Under the pieces are notes generated by a model, which worked only from the letters and a program-made list of their open reading frames with translations, was not told the DNA's origin and did no database searches. A DNA stretch of 64,000 nucleotides from Akebia trifoliata (lineage: Eukaryota > Streptophyta > Magnoliopsida > Ranunculales > Lardizabalaceae), in contig CM030706.1 in assembly GCA_017979445.1 (NCBI GenBank), positions 9,472,967 through 9,536,966 on the forward strand, read 5' to 3'. Below are positions 34,041-46,304 of the stretch, in pieces. A program made the translations under genes and the position numbers. Position 1 is the stretch's first letter; each line of letters starts with the position of its first letter.

Positions 34041-34818
34041 ATCTAATTGTGTGACGATGGATCTGGCTATGGAATTGATTGGAAAGCTTTATCTCGGGTC
34101 TTCTGAAGGTTTTGGAAGTCCACACATTGGGGAGAAAAGACGGAGACCAAGAGATGTAGAATAGTTGCTCAGCTGATAGACTTACTTCAAATTATATGGA
34201 GGAGGAGCAATTTGGTGAAGTGGTTGTCGAGGTTTCGAGGACCAGATTCAGAGATAGTTTTGGAGGTTGAGGTGAGAAGGTTTTAGAGCTGATACAATCA
34301 ATATTTCACATTTAGCTTATAGGGTTCATTTTTCGCTTTAGAAATTACAAATTTCTTGCTTAAGTTCACATTTAATCTGTTATTTTGTTGGTAGTTCATC
34401 CATGTGACATGTACTCCAGATGGGAATGGTGGATTTTGAATGTGGTTTCGTGAATGTATTTTACATTAAATGTTATCTATGTGAATCCATGACGTTGATT
34501 ATAAAGTTCGGATTATACTCTACTAAATATTGTGCAAGTCCTTGGCTGATATCTTTTTTGACTATCTACTACTTTGTGATCGTCTTTAACATCATTTTTT
34601 TTCCATGTATCTCCATAACTAGTTCTTCATATTTAGCTTTACAATGGCCTCTCCATATGGTTTTTCAGATGATAATGGCCTATACAACATTGGTTATCAA
34701 CTTGCTTGTGCGAGAGTGCACAAAATATTATATTCTTAGAAGTTCATACTGCTTGTGTGATTTGAGTTGGCTGGTTGATGGAACAGACCAACTCAAATTG
34801 TTTAAAATATAAGGTTTT
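34041..34818. other. Stretch between the two Copia fragments, copy A
   Basis: A short plus-strand frame (MDLAMELIGKLYLGSSEGFG at about 34060) is conserved in copy B (50621-50827), where it stays open for 68 codons, but I do not recognise it. It may be on the strand opposite Copia gag coding. 34420-34812 is open for 130 codons but has no motif. Confidence 0.35.
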
Positions 34819-35640
34819 GTGAGTTTCATGAACCACATAGAGTTTGTGGCAAGTGTTAAGGACTGGGTGGTGGACGCTAGGGCCACCAAACATATCTGTG
34901 GAAACATAAGTGCTTTTAACTCCTATACTACTGTGGGAAAGGGCGAAGAACAAGCATTCATGGGTAATTCAAGGCCCTTACCTGTTGTTGGGAGTGGAAA
35001 AATTCTTTTCAAGCTAACTTCTAGAAAGATCTTGTCCCTTAGTGATGTACTTTATGTAACAGACATTCATTCCAATTTGGTGTCGGTTTTCTTACCCGAA
35101 AAGATTGGGGTTAAGAATGAAATGTTTATTGGTAAAGGGTATTCTAATCAAGGTCTGTTTGTCCTAAATGTACTTGAAGTTATTAATAGAAGTGCATCTA
35201 CTTCTTCTACTATATGATTGACTCTATTAATATATGGAACGCTAGACTAGGACATGTGAATTTTTCTTATATTAAGAAAATGAAAGAAATTAGTTTGTTG
35301 CCTAATTTATTTGTTTCTAGTTCTGATAAATACAAAATTTCTGTAGAATTTAAGTCAATTAAAAAGTCATGTAAATCAGTAGAACGAGAATCCAAATTGT
35401 TAGGATTAATTCATAGTGACATAGGAGATTTTAAGAGATACTTAACAAGGGGAAGAAAGAAATATTATATAACTTTTATTGATGACTATTCTAAGTATAG
35501 TAAAATTTATTTACTAAGATCTATAGGTGAGGCTTGTGAGATGTTTCTTAAATACAAAGTCGAAGTAGAAAACCAACTAAATGGAAAGATTAAAAGACTT
35601 AAGATAGATGGACCTTTTAAAGGGATTTAAAAGACTTTAT
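34819..35640 (+). pseudogene. Copia polyprotein fragment (protease to integrase), copy A
   Basis: The plus strand reads VKDWVVDARATKHICGNISA (protease site, Asp-Ser-Gly changed to Asp-Ala-Arg), ILSLSDVLYVTDIHSNLVSV, then in the next frame WNARLGHVNFSYIKKMKEI (gag-pre-integrase) and HSDIGDFKRYL, KYYITFIDDYSKYSKIYLLR (first two integrase Asp residues). It ends at FKGI, before the catalytic Glu. A frame change falls at about 35215. It lies head to head with the minus-strand Copia piece at 33774, so two elements were joined before the duplication. Confidence 0.85.
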
Positions 35641-36300
35641 TTTTATTTATGGGCCCTTATTTGGACGGGACTTATAAGATTTTTTTCCTAGTTTTATGTT
35701 TTGAGCTTTATCTAAAACATGATTTATTAAGAATTTTTTGGGCCTTATCTGTGATAGGATTTCTAAAGATTTTTTTAATTTAATTTTTAATTTTTTGGAA
35801 CTTTATGTAGAGTGGGGCCTTAGGCAACAACCTAACCTTCCTTATGCTTGAGCCGGCCCTACCCTTACCTCGATAAAAAGTCAAATTAAAATTGTCGAGA
35901 TTGTCAATTTAAATCATTGAAAATCAATCATTCAAACTGTCAATATTGACAATTTGAATCGTTGATCTTAATGATTCACTATCAAATATCCAGATCTCGA
36001 CAATTTGAAATCTTGATATCAATGATTGATGTTTTATATTCATTGATCTTGACGATTGAAAAGGTTGATCTCAAAGATTTGAATTGTCAATCTTGACAAT
36101 TTGAATCATGGATCTCACCAATTTGAAAGCGGGTGAAGGGGTTTTAAGAAAGAATTTTTTTTACTAATAAACTATCAAGTTATTGAACAAAATTAGGGGG
36201 TGTTTAAAAATAAATTCCTCAGTCAAGGTTAATTAAGTAATTTTTCCTTATTAATATTCCCTTCAGGACCCTAATAAAGATCAGTGTTGCAAATTGCTTT
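35641..36300. repeat. AT-rich block with GATC-TTGACAATTTGAAT repeats, copy A
   Basis: 35880-36130 is built of short direct and inverted words (GACAATTTGAATC, GATTCAAATTGTC types and TCATTGATCTT) repeated about eight times. Counterpart in copy B: 52340-52600. No coding. Confidence 0.5.
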
Positions 36301-36340
36301 TCATGCTCGTGTGCAAGGATTCACGTCAGGGGTAAAATAT

Positions 36341-36360
36341 CCCACGTGTCCTATAAAAGG
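36341..36360 (+). promoter_or_regulatory. Promoter-like block: G-box plus TATA, copy A
   Basis: CCCACGTGTCCTATAAAAGG has a CACGTG G-box directly followed by TATAAAA. Identical in copy B. Segment C keeps CACGTG (near 8371) but its TATA part is altered and interrupted. The transcript it would drive starts within the block conserved in A, B and C (GGGATGGGTGGTTTGGGA) and then a GTAAAT donor, but I cannot name a gene. Confidence 0.45.
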
Positions 36361-36419
36361 GGCCGTTCCCAAATGATGATCGTCTTGACCAATTTTCAAG
36401 CATTAAAAAGAAAACCAAC

Positions 36420-38060
36420 TGATTGGATAGTTGAATCACCATAACTGGGTAGAGGAGGATGTATTAGATCAAGATTCGCTTCGCACCAAAGGAAATATGG
36501 AGACACGGAGCATCACAGCCGCAGAGTTATTAGGGCACTCCTTTTGAAACAAATCGGTGCCGTTGCTTTCCTTTTCACTAGTGTATAAAATTGAACAGAA
36601 AATCATTCCAGCAGACTCTCGTTCCAGTCTTAGGGTGGCGATTGAAAGTCTGATCAAGGAATGGTTGTTTATCAGAAGTTTATGATTATAGTTTAATTCG
36701 GGATGGGTGGTTTGGGAAATTTATTAAAATGGGCGGATCTGGGAAGACTACATCTACAATTGATTGTGGAGGTAAATTTAAAATTTTAATTAATCATATT
36801 TTTTTTATAACAAAACTCTCTATTTTGATTGAATTGTTGTTATTAATTTTGTACTGTTTTATATGTGTACTCTCATGAAATGGAGAAAGATGAAGATGAG
36901 AATTAGGGAGAAGATTATATTAATTATGGAATCTTGCATTTAGATCATCTTTAATTGAGAAGTGGTTGTCATTACCAAATTTTCACTTACTATCCTGTAT
37001 AACATCTCATAAAATGATTAAAAATTTACAGAATGTCCTAATTTATGCGAAAGAAAAGCATTTTGAAATGAACAATATTTTTGTCCCAAAAATACCTTTT
37101 TAGTATTGTTTTACCATTTGTCCAATTTTGCCCTTCAAATTTCTAAAAACATAACTCCATCGTCTAGGATTTCCGTCAACGACACATCTACATTGTATTG
37201 CATCGTTGTCTTCTAAAATACCCTCGTCGAAGTCGTTTGGCCAAGTTTAGGGTATATTGGAGTCCATTTCATTCTCAAGAATTATAAATCCCTATTTTTT
37301 TTGTAATAGATGGATAAGGTGTGAACTAGGGGCAATGCTAGGAAAAAATCCTCCCTTCAAGGTGTCCTTTGGAGAGATGGCCATGCTGGCCATTACGCTC
37401 AACAATACAGCTCTTGGTACACATACAATATAGTCCCTCACCCAATTCCTTTCTTACGCAATGATGCAACACCACCTGGCTATGATGTCTCCCATGTGCT
37501 TGAACATGTGACACTCTTTGTTGCTCGTACTCGTGCATTTCCTTTTAGGGTTTCTATTTGGGGCACCTTCATGTCACATATTCATTGTCTTGTAGCTCTA
37601 TGTCGTTCAATCATAAGGTGTCATCTCAGAAATGACGATTTCGTGGAGACACGTCATGAGTAACGTGTCTCAAACCCATTTGTTGTCCTGTGGCTCCGCG
37701 TCGCTCAATCATAAGATGCCATCTCAGCAAACGACGATGTCGTGGGAACATGTCACTCATGAAGTGTCTCAGAACCAAGCACACCATCAACATTGTTCAC
37801 CTTCTTCAATCTTTTTAAATGATTCTTTAAATGTTCATCTTCTTTGCGGTCTATGATTGTTCATTTTGTTGATGTTTAGGAAGACCCATTTTATTGGTTT
37901 CCTACCACACTTGGACCACCTGGTGTTGATTTTTTATTTATTGATAAACCTGTTTTTAATGGGTTTAGTAACTTGGTGCTAGCGGGATTTGAACTCAGGT
38001 CTTTAATATTATCACCCAAAAACTTTACCAACGTATCTCTGGTGTTTTTACAATGTGGTT
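36420..38060. other. Conserved block without recognised gene, copy A
   Basis: Matches B 52900-55150. It includes a segment (37330-37560) whose plus-strand frame has WRDGHAGHYAQQYSSWYTYN and VLEHVTLFVARTRAFPFRVS in A; B differs by few bases. Its composition is coding-like, but I recognise no family and find no start or end. Confidence 0.35.
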
Positions 38061-38070
38061 CTTCATTTTG

Positions 38071-38075
<5 letters not shown>

Positions 38076-38133
<58 letters not shown>
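38076..38133 (+). repeat. (AT)n microsatellite, expanded in copy A
   Basis: About 29 AT units here; the same point in copy B (55145-55153) has only about four. Confidence 0.95.
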
Positions 38134-38138
<5 letters not shown>

Positions 38139-38482
38139 AAGGGAATGGTAATGTCGAAGACCTCATGGGGACGTTAGCGTTCTCCACCCCATTCATTTTC
38201 CAGTAATACCCTTGCCCATTTTGTCTTTTAGTAAAAAGACAAAGGGTATGTTTTCTTTTACATAACAAATGTTAATGGGATTTTAGTCTTTGGATTTAAA
38301 TGCCTTGTTTGCAGTAAATGTTAATAAATTCATATGTAAACAATCTTTTATTATGTAAACGACCAAGATACTAATTGTCACTTTCACTAAAAGACAAACT
38401 AGATATGGGTATTATGAAAGTGAATGGGGTGGAGAATGTTAATGTCCCCATGATGTCTTAGACGTTAGTATTTATCTTATAT
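38139..38482. mobile_element. MITE with ~90-bp terminal inverted repeats, copy A
   Basis: Left arm 38139-38232 and right arm 38395-38482 pair over about 90 bases. Shared core words are TCATGGGGACxTTA, TTCTCCACCCCATTCA and GTCTTTTAGT. Flanking bases are TA-rich on both sides, so a TA target is possible. The 125-codon minus-strand frame that crosses it and the AT tract is not a gene. Confidence 0.8.
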
Positions 38483-38539
38483 ATATATATACACTAGAGT
38501 TTATTCGTGCTTAAGACATGGTCATCCTCTTTGGCGTTC

Positions 38540-38715
38540 AGGAATAAAAGAGGAAAGACAATAAAGTTGTAGGGGTATTGTTGGAAAAGGATAAAAGCGA
38601 TAAAGTTGGTGAGTTATTGTTGGAAAAGGGGAGGAGAGGAAAGATAATAAAGTTGGAGAGATATTATTGAAAAGAAGGGTAGAAGAGGAAAAGGAATAAA
38701 ATTGGTTGACAACTT
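38540..38715 (+). repeat. Purine-rich minisatellite, unit ~45-50 bp, copy A
   Basis: Three to four units of ATAAAGTTGxxxxGxTATTxTTGxAAAxG with GGAGAGGAAAGA-type spacers. Counterpart in B at 55560-55730. It produces the long minus-strand frames at 38522 and 55557, which read as Ser/Pro/Phe-rich repeats and are not supported genes. Confidence 0.7.
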
Positions 38716-40695
38716 CACTCAACCAGAAGGTCCATGGGTTAGATCTTAGATTATGCTGAGAATGTATTTGGATCATTGAATTGACACATTGCCATTTCTC
38801 TATCTTTAACCCAAATGCTTTTGTTTCATATCACATGCTAAAATTTTGTTACCTATTATGAAAGCTAAAGGTTTTAGTCATAGAGTATTGAATTGAAGTA
38901 GGTTCTGATCTTATTCTGACATTGCCTTTAATTTGCTGTATTTCTAATCAAAATAGACTTGTCCACTATGTGTCTTGTCTAACCAAATGGTGTAATCACA
39001 TAAACCAATGTTCTTTTTTATTAAGATATTATCCTCTATCTAAAAATTAACAGAATGATTCTATAATTTTTTTCATTTTAGTAGCATCACATCTTGATCA
39101 TTTTTGGAAACTCCAAGCAGTGTAGTTAAGGACTAAAGGCGCATGGTGAGGCACATACTTGAGTAACGTATGACACAATAGAATTAAAAAATTAAATAGT
39201 GAAAGGTCGGTTTTAGATATTTTACAATTATAACATTTATAAATGTGAGGTTTTACAAACAAGTTAAAGTATTCAACATTTCAAAAAGAAGAACAATCAA
39301 TAGTAAAAGAAAAAGTAAATATGAATAAGGAGACTAAAAAGAAGGGAAGAAAAGGAAGTAAAAGTAGGCCAACAATATGTGTTGTTGCTGCTACGACAGA
39401 ACAACAACTATGGTTATCAATGGATGAGTTCTGGTTAGGCTTGGTTGAGCACTAATCAAACCTTAAAAGGTGGGCTCAACCTTAGTCAACTAAATCCTAA
39501 CGGACTTAGGCTGAGTAAAAATCACCAAATGTAAAATTCAATATTTTTAATGGTAAAAATGTGAACTTTCCAAATACATTTTATTTTGTATCTAAAAAAT
39601 ATACAATCAAACCTGAAATTAGCATCTTAATTAAATAAATTAATTCATTGAGGCGCCTTTGGTCCGCCCCGACTTGAGGCGCTTGCCTTGACTAAACTGA
39701 CTCCAAGTCAATTCCTACGATTTTTAAAAAAGGTAATAGGTTTCGATTACAATGATGTAATATAGTCATATGTAAAGATACACCATGTTATGATGGTTTT
39801 ATTACAATGGAATAAAGTCACATGTAACGATGGAATATAGTTAACACTGCAAGCACAAAAGTTCCTAAGATTTAAGACCTGTTCTATGGTATTCTGATTA
39901 CAATGGAATCCAGAGGTTTGAAATAGAAATCTTCATAAAGGTGTTGACTCCACATCAACAACAACAATAACTCGATATAATAAGACAATCGATTGCAATG
40001 TAAGAGAATATTGGTTGCCATCAAATGAAATTAAATCCTGGAAAATGCTCAGTTCTATAGAAAAGATAAATAAGAAGAAGCTAACATAGTTTCCAAGGCA
40101 AAGTTGGATGGTAAATGGTAGGGATTAGTTTTCACTGGTTATGCTTTTACTGCAATTGGATGTCATCTTCCTGCTTAGGTGGGATCCATTTGAATTAAAA
40201 TGCGAATAAAAGTGGGGTCTCTATGTTCATATCAGTTGGTTTGTGTTGTATGCCAACCTGCAAAATCATACAAAAATCAGAATTGTAGAGTGCAAAGGTA
40301 GCTTTAATGTGCTAATTGTGGGGCATGTGGTCCCTTCAACGTGTGAGTGATTACTTTATCAGTACCTTCGAGTTCTGTCTGTTGGAAATTTTTCCTTAAA
40401 ACATGGAAAAAGTTGATTTAAAGGCATATAATGTGTATAGTTGCTCATAAAGTGGAAGACAAAAAACTAAGTCCAATATGAAGAATGAAAGTGCATAAAT
40501 GACTAAATTTTGTAAATAGTATAATGTTCCCATGACCAAAACTTCTTTCTTGGATTCTTTTAAGATACATTGTACCCTGTTAAATGTTTGGTCTTTCTTT
40601 CAGTCTTAATTTTATTAACAACATGAGTTTTGGTTCTTCTGAAAGGTACGGTGAAAGCCATTTCCCCACTTCTATGTTTGTTGGGTGTGTAAGTT
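38716..40695. other. Non-coding stretch, copy A
   Basis: Holds GGCGC-type words at 39136-39165 and again, inverted, at 39650-39700 (GAGGCGCC, CTTGAGGCGCTTG). They may be the two ends of an old non-autonomous element; B 56350-57050 has the same with a fuller right part. A plus-strand Lys-rich frame (about 39290-39450 in A, 56476-56685 in B) has no family motif. Confidence 0.35.
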
Positions 40696-43646
40696 TGTCA
40701 TGCCCCGAAATCCCAACACGAATCCCTATGATTCATCAATCAGAATCTCGAGGTGTGAGGTAACCAATCACACAACCTGCTTGAATATTCACAAGTAATA
40801 ATACTTATGGAAAAGAAAATATACGCAGCGGAATAAACATTTGACTAACATCTATACAAGAGTCTAAAAATAAACGGAACGATCACCAAACATTGATATC
40901 ATCAAAATCCTCAATCTCATAATACATTAGATTACAAAATTTTTTAAACTAACACGTTCTTATCTACAAGTGAAAGTCATTAGGATTCTCTACTAATCTC
41001 AAAGACATGGCGGTGACAAGACATCAATCTGATCCTCCTCAAAGACCTCCTCGACATGGCGGTGGCAAGACATCAATCTGATCCCCCTCAATGACCTCCT
41101 CAAAAGATTCTTCAAAGAACGGCTCCTCAATAGCTGAATAATGTGTAAAATGAATGATAGGGTAAGTAATAGGGGAGTGTTACTCAGTAGGATGAACGTC
41201 ATTCTAACAACGAGTCATACAAGCACGAGTAATCACTAGAACAATTATTTAAATGAAAGTTTTTCATAATTTAATATACGATAAATGTCTAGACATACTT
41301 AGTAAATAGTTATAAAAGTTTTTAATCTATCATTTCTATCATTTAAAGTAACGTATGCATCTTTCAAATGAAAACATTTATCAACATTACAAAATAAGGA
41401 AAAGATACATAATAAAAACACGGCAGTGTAGTCGATAAAAGAGCAGAGGAATACGTCGATATAACCATCTCGGCTAAGGCAATTCGTTATTCTAGACTTC
41501 CAATCCGACGTGGAATCTCATCGTTATAATCTGATTTTGTGGCCGGTCTAGCATACCACAGTTGGATGATCATTTATCCGGCTCAGATTGGCCATTGACC
41601 AAGAACCCAATACTAAGTTCAACTAATGGTGAAGTCGACCGTTTGACAACTACAGACTAACAATGATCACTAACTAGCTCAGGAGACCTCTCGCGTCGAA
41701 GTCTATTAAGAGACAATACATGTGAACCCCGCCTGCCTCTACACTATATATAAGTCGTCTTTACATACAACGTTCCCCAGAAAATAAGTAGGAGAAATTC
41801 CCAGATCTCATAAGCTATAATATGCTCTAAGGTATCCCATACTACTAAAGAGCATATGACATCTAGCGTTATCCTAAATTGACTCGTCGCTTCCGGATAC
41901 ACAGCAACGCGTCACTTTTTATGGGTTTTCTACGAATCTTTTCTGGTAAACAAAATAGTTTATTTTGTATATAGTATATCATTTCTTTTAATCGAAAATA
42001 CAAAAAAGGTCTGGTAGTGCCCTCCAGTGATAATCATTTGTCATTTACATCCATTAACCATCCCATCCCTTTATCAATCTATCACGTTTTACGTGGCATG
42101 GCCACTAAGTAGAATTGGAGGCACTGTCCCATCAATCAGTCGAGAACATATGTTCACTCTATCCATCCATCAATCAAATCGATCAATCTATCCTCTAATT
42201 TCCTACATATTTATCAAAGTAATTTTATTTTTAAAGTAATTCGAAACTCATAAGGTATCAACCAATTCCATTCGCTGGCTTTGATTGAGTCGAAAGATTC
42301 GGAAAAACACAATAAAATCATAAGACGTAAATGCTGAAAATCTGTGAAAATTTGGCTAAGTGTAAAAATAATGATTCTTTCAAAGTTGTCGAAATTGAAA
42401 ATGGGTTTTTGTACATGAAAGCCTTCAACAACATGAGAAACACCATATAATTTTTTATTACTTAATTCAAAGGAACGCTTAAAATATCGTGTTTTGAAAA
42501 TCAGGCGAAAACGTTGAATTTTACGTTTTGTTCTTGAAACCAAAAATCATATTTTGATACGATGAGATTTGGATCTTAAAATCATTCCCAGCGTTTCGAA
42601 ATGGAGGGTATTACCTTTACTTCATTAAATAACTTAAAGTAATTAAAAATTACTTAAATATTTTTAATGAAATAAAAGTAGGAAATGGGTATACATATTA
42701 TATGGAATCAACACAATTAAAAATTGGAACTAAACTCAACATTTGGATTTTTTTTTTTTTTTTTTTTGAATTGTTGATTTTTCGTCGAAATTTGACAAAA
42801 ATTGATACAAACCTTATACTACTCATTAAATACATAAAATACTTCAAATACGTCAAATGAAGTAAAATAAATAAAAAATAATCTTGCAAGCATGATCTAA
42901 TACGTTCAAATATGTATAAATATAATGAAAGAATCGATCTATCGAAAATCGCATGGATTTTCTATGAAATTATTGCATGACTAGAAGGTAGAAGGGAAGG
43001 TAACTTACATCGAACTATTCTCTACGGTTCAACGGAGTTTAAGAATCACCTCCGACCAATTTCAAAAATTTTCCTCCAATAAAAATCAATGTTCCTAGCA
43101 TCCACACGTAACTCTCGACGAGATGAACAACTTTCGTTCTTGTGGCAAAGTTTGAATCATTCTCGTTTGGCGTAGATCTAAATTGCAAATCTCGAGGGAA
43201 AAGGTTGAGTTTTGTTTGGAGAGGAAAATAAGAAAAATCATATTTTTCTAATTAAGGACTGATATTTATAACTAAAGTTGGGACGTACGCGTCATTTTTG
43301 TAATTATTTTTTCCGAATGCCGATTTAAACATTCTTATACTCTATTTCGAGTATTTTTCGACACGAATCTAGTGGCATGATCGGATACCTCAAATTATAT
43401 CTCTAAAATGTTATTTACCAATTTGGTAATTACTTGATGCAAAATTCAAGGATTTAATAATTTTTTCGATCGACTTTTGATTAAGTCGTGCTTACAGGCT
43501 AAAGAATGTTTCTCGACCCTTCTAAATCTATTGGTGAAGTTAATTTTCCTCAAATATTAGAAATTAAGGATCCATACTTTTAAATCAACATAAAAAACTT
43601 AAAATTCTTTCCCTGAGACACATATTAAGATTTTCAGGTCATTACA
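40696..43646 (+). mobile_element. 2951-bp solo LTR, only in copy A
   Basis: Starts TGTCATGCCCCGAAATCCC and ends TTTCAGGTCATTACA, so TG...CA. The flank before it is AAGTT (40691-40695) and after it AAGGC (43647-43651); the empty site in copy B reads AAGGT. Each side therefore differs by one base from a 5-bp target duplication. No gag, pol, PBS or PPT is present, so it is a solo LTR. Length and the 'TGTCAxGCCCCG' start fit a long-LTR Ty3/Gypsy element, perhaps the Tekay/Del type (inference). Frames inside (41-43 kb) are chance. Confidence 0.85.
41005..41102 (+). repeat. 49-bp tandem duplication inside the solo LTR
   Basis: ACATGGCGGTGACAAGACAT at 41005 recurs at 41054 with few changes; two units. 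Confidence 0.9.
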
Positions 43647-46300
43647 AAGGCGATGGTAGTAGTGGCAATAGAACAGAGGATTAGATATTAGTTTTTAATT
43701 GTGTCCCTTTTAATCATCTGAAATACATGACTGATAAAAAAAAATTTCTTAAAAGCATGATAGAGAGAGCATTGCTCTTATATAGGGGGGACGGATATAT
43801 ATATATATATATATGTGAAAATTGCTACTTTTATAGAATATCATTTATTGTCTTGCAAAAAACAAAAACAAAAAAAAAAATGAATTATACAAACTAGCGA
43901 GATTCATTAGTTGGGAGGTTAGAAACTTGTTAGATCCATGCATAATTACTAATTTTGCCATATTATATATTCATCTTATTCTTAATGCTTTGAAACAAGA
44001 TAGTTTCATAAAATATTTGTTTTTCATCATTTCATGCTCCTCTAATGCCACTCATTGCACAGAAAAAGTTCAATCGATCTTTTGGCTGTATTTGCATATC
44101 ATGCATCTCAATGATCGAAAGGACTAATAACAATAATAATAATTCTAACTATTTCATTGCTTGGCAAAAAAGGTCTAAAATATTTCACTAAAAATTGATA
44201 TTTACATATTCTCCTGGGTACCTTTAACCTTGTGATAATCTTTAAAAACATGGTTATGATTATTTTCATTATGATTTCAACCATAAGCTACAGCAAATAT
44301 ATAGATTGATTGTTGATAATAAAAATTTAAATGTAGGTGAAGCAAAAGTAAAGATCAATAGTTGAGATGCCAACACAATCAGAACTATTGAATCAAGTTC
44401 GAGCACCACCAAATGCCATGAATATTGAGGCAAACCGTCTAATACCTACTACTATTCTTCAGGCACTACAGGTGCAAACATGAGACAGAATATTGAGGTG
44501 ATTAAAGTTAATGCTCGTTTTGTTATTTGGTTATCTTATAGTGTACAATTTCGTACCATCCAAGCACCATGGCAAGTACAAGTTCAAGATTTTTGAAATC
44601 ATTACTTCTTGAAAACCATTAACATCAAAAGCTCATTTCTTCTCCTCCCTTCTCCTTCCTTTATGACTCGCCATTGTGTTCTATGCTACAAGTACCTTCT
44701 CAACCCCAATTTTGTTCTCTATACACCCGAACACATAATAGCCACCACCACTACCACACCCTCTTCTCCCCCCTCCCCCTTTCGTACATCCTATGTGACC
44801 TCTCCTCCATTCAACTAACCTAAAGACAACCATCTTTAGAGATCTATCATGTATTCTTGGGATACGTATCTTATCCCAACCATAGGATTTCGTGTTTACA
44901 CTTAATCGCATCAACAAAATATCCAAATAAGGCACAAACAACATACCTAATGATTCAATATGGCTGTGTAATTGAATGTTTGGCAACCATAAGAGAAGGG
45001 AAGATGAGATTATTATTGTTAGTGTATGAGATAGAGAGAGTGACCACTATCACACAAAGAGGTGTTTGTCCATGGTTTGCTGCTCACTTTCACATATTCC
45101 CTTTCCCTTTCCCTCCACCCTCTCCATCTCTTGAAACCACAATAATAGATGCTTGAATAAGAACAAATTTAGAAGCCTACCACATCATCCTAACAGTATA
45201 TCAATGTATTAATTACATGACTGCTAACACCAATGTAGTAATTACATAATTATAAAACCACCTTGCTTATAAAACCACCTTGCTGTCCAACATATTCTCA
45301 CTAACAATTGATACCATGGGTTAATTAGAGCATCCCATTTCTTAAAAAAGAGAGGCTATTCTAGAAATGAAACCACCTTGTTGTCCAAAATATTCTCATC
45401 AACATGGTTTGTAGAACAATTAAGGGCATTTACTAATGATGGGCTCTGTCTCTAAAAGAAGTTTACCAAAAATGGTTGTGGGTTCTTTTCCATTAACTTT
45501 TTTTTTGAACTCGTATATTCTAAAGTTCTAGTTCCCCATGTATTCAACAGGATAAATAAGTCATTATACTACAATATACAACAATATTGCGTGTGGAAAC
45601 GGTTATCATATCACTCTACCATGTGTTAGAGTAGGTAAAACAATATAGTTTACATAGAAATGAGCATAACTAACATTTAACTTCACCATTTGCAATTATT
45701 TCAGTTGTGTTGGCTCATAGCTTATAATCAAAGTAATGGAAGATCTACTACATCATTGACTTTTGGTTTTCTTTGATATATAATCTATCAACAATAATTT
45801 ATTTATTACTTGAAGTAGGAAGACTAAAAATATAAAATAGACTACATCATTGACTTATCCTAAAAGAGCGCCAGCATTGTATCATACATGTGGTCTACCA
45901 CCCATCAATTCATGTCTGATAATTCCAATTCTATTTCCTTTTTTGCCTGAATAGTGTTGGATTCATTAAATTAAGCACTAAATTCATAGAATCTTGTTTG
46001 GTATATACCGTTGAAAACTGGTAATTTGTCTATTTTGCTCTTTCAATCACTATGCACTGTTTACTTATTTCAAATGTCTATTTGTCATCACACATAATAA
46101 AATACTAATTTCTAATAAAATATAAATTAAAATATTGATTTACAAATCTAATTCACTGTATCCCAATTTTAACATACATAATATACTTATTTTCAATTTT
46201 TAAATCATTTAATTTTTCTTTTAAGTTCTTGCAAAGGTCTACAATATTATTCCAAAAGATATCTCCATGAAAGGGAGGTGATTTAACAAAGCAGTTTTAG
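43647..46300. other. Non-coding stretch, copy A
   Basis: Matches B 57985-60900. Frames at 43927, 44609, 44681 and 44857 are partly conserved in B but carry no family motif and overlap in opposite strands. Includes a small AT microsatellite near 43796-43813 and a TAA/TAACAA run near 44128. Confidence 0.4.
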
Positions 46301-46304
46301 ATGG

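Noticed and set aside
34420..34812. 130-codon plus-strand ORF
   Set aside because: Strongly hydrophobic, no motif, and the frame is not conserved in copy B.
35880..36130. CRISPR-like array
   Set aside because: The repeated words are short, variable and unevenly spaced in plant DNA; they are degenerate AT repeats.
36718..36775. Possible IQD-type start (MGGSGK)
   Set aside because: Only six residues match, the following residues do not, and copy B has lost the reading.
37891..38268. 125-codon minus-strand ORF
   Set aside because: Its middle is a run of Tyr-Ile from the AT microsatellite, and it crosses a MITE arm.
38522..38776. Ser/Pro/Phe-rich minus-strand ORF (and its copy at 55557-55901)
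   Set aside because: Produced by the purine-rich minisatellite read in reverse; repeats, not protein signal.
44681..44986. 101-codon minus-strand ORF with Gly-rich end
   Set aside because: The Gly-rich part is a CCACCA/CCCTCC simple repeat read in reverse, and copy B is broken there.
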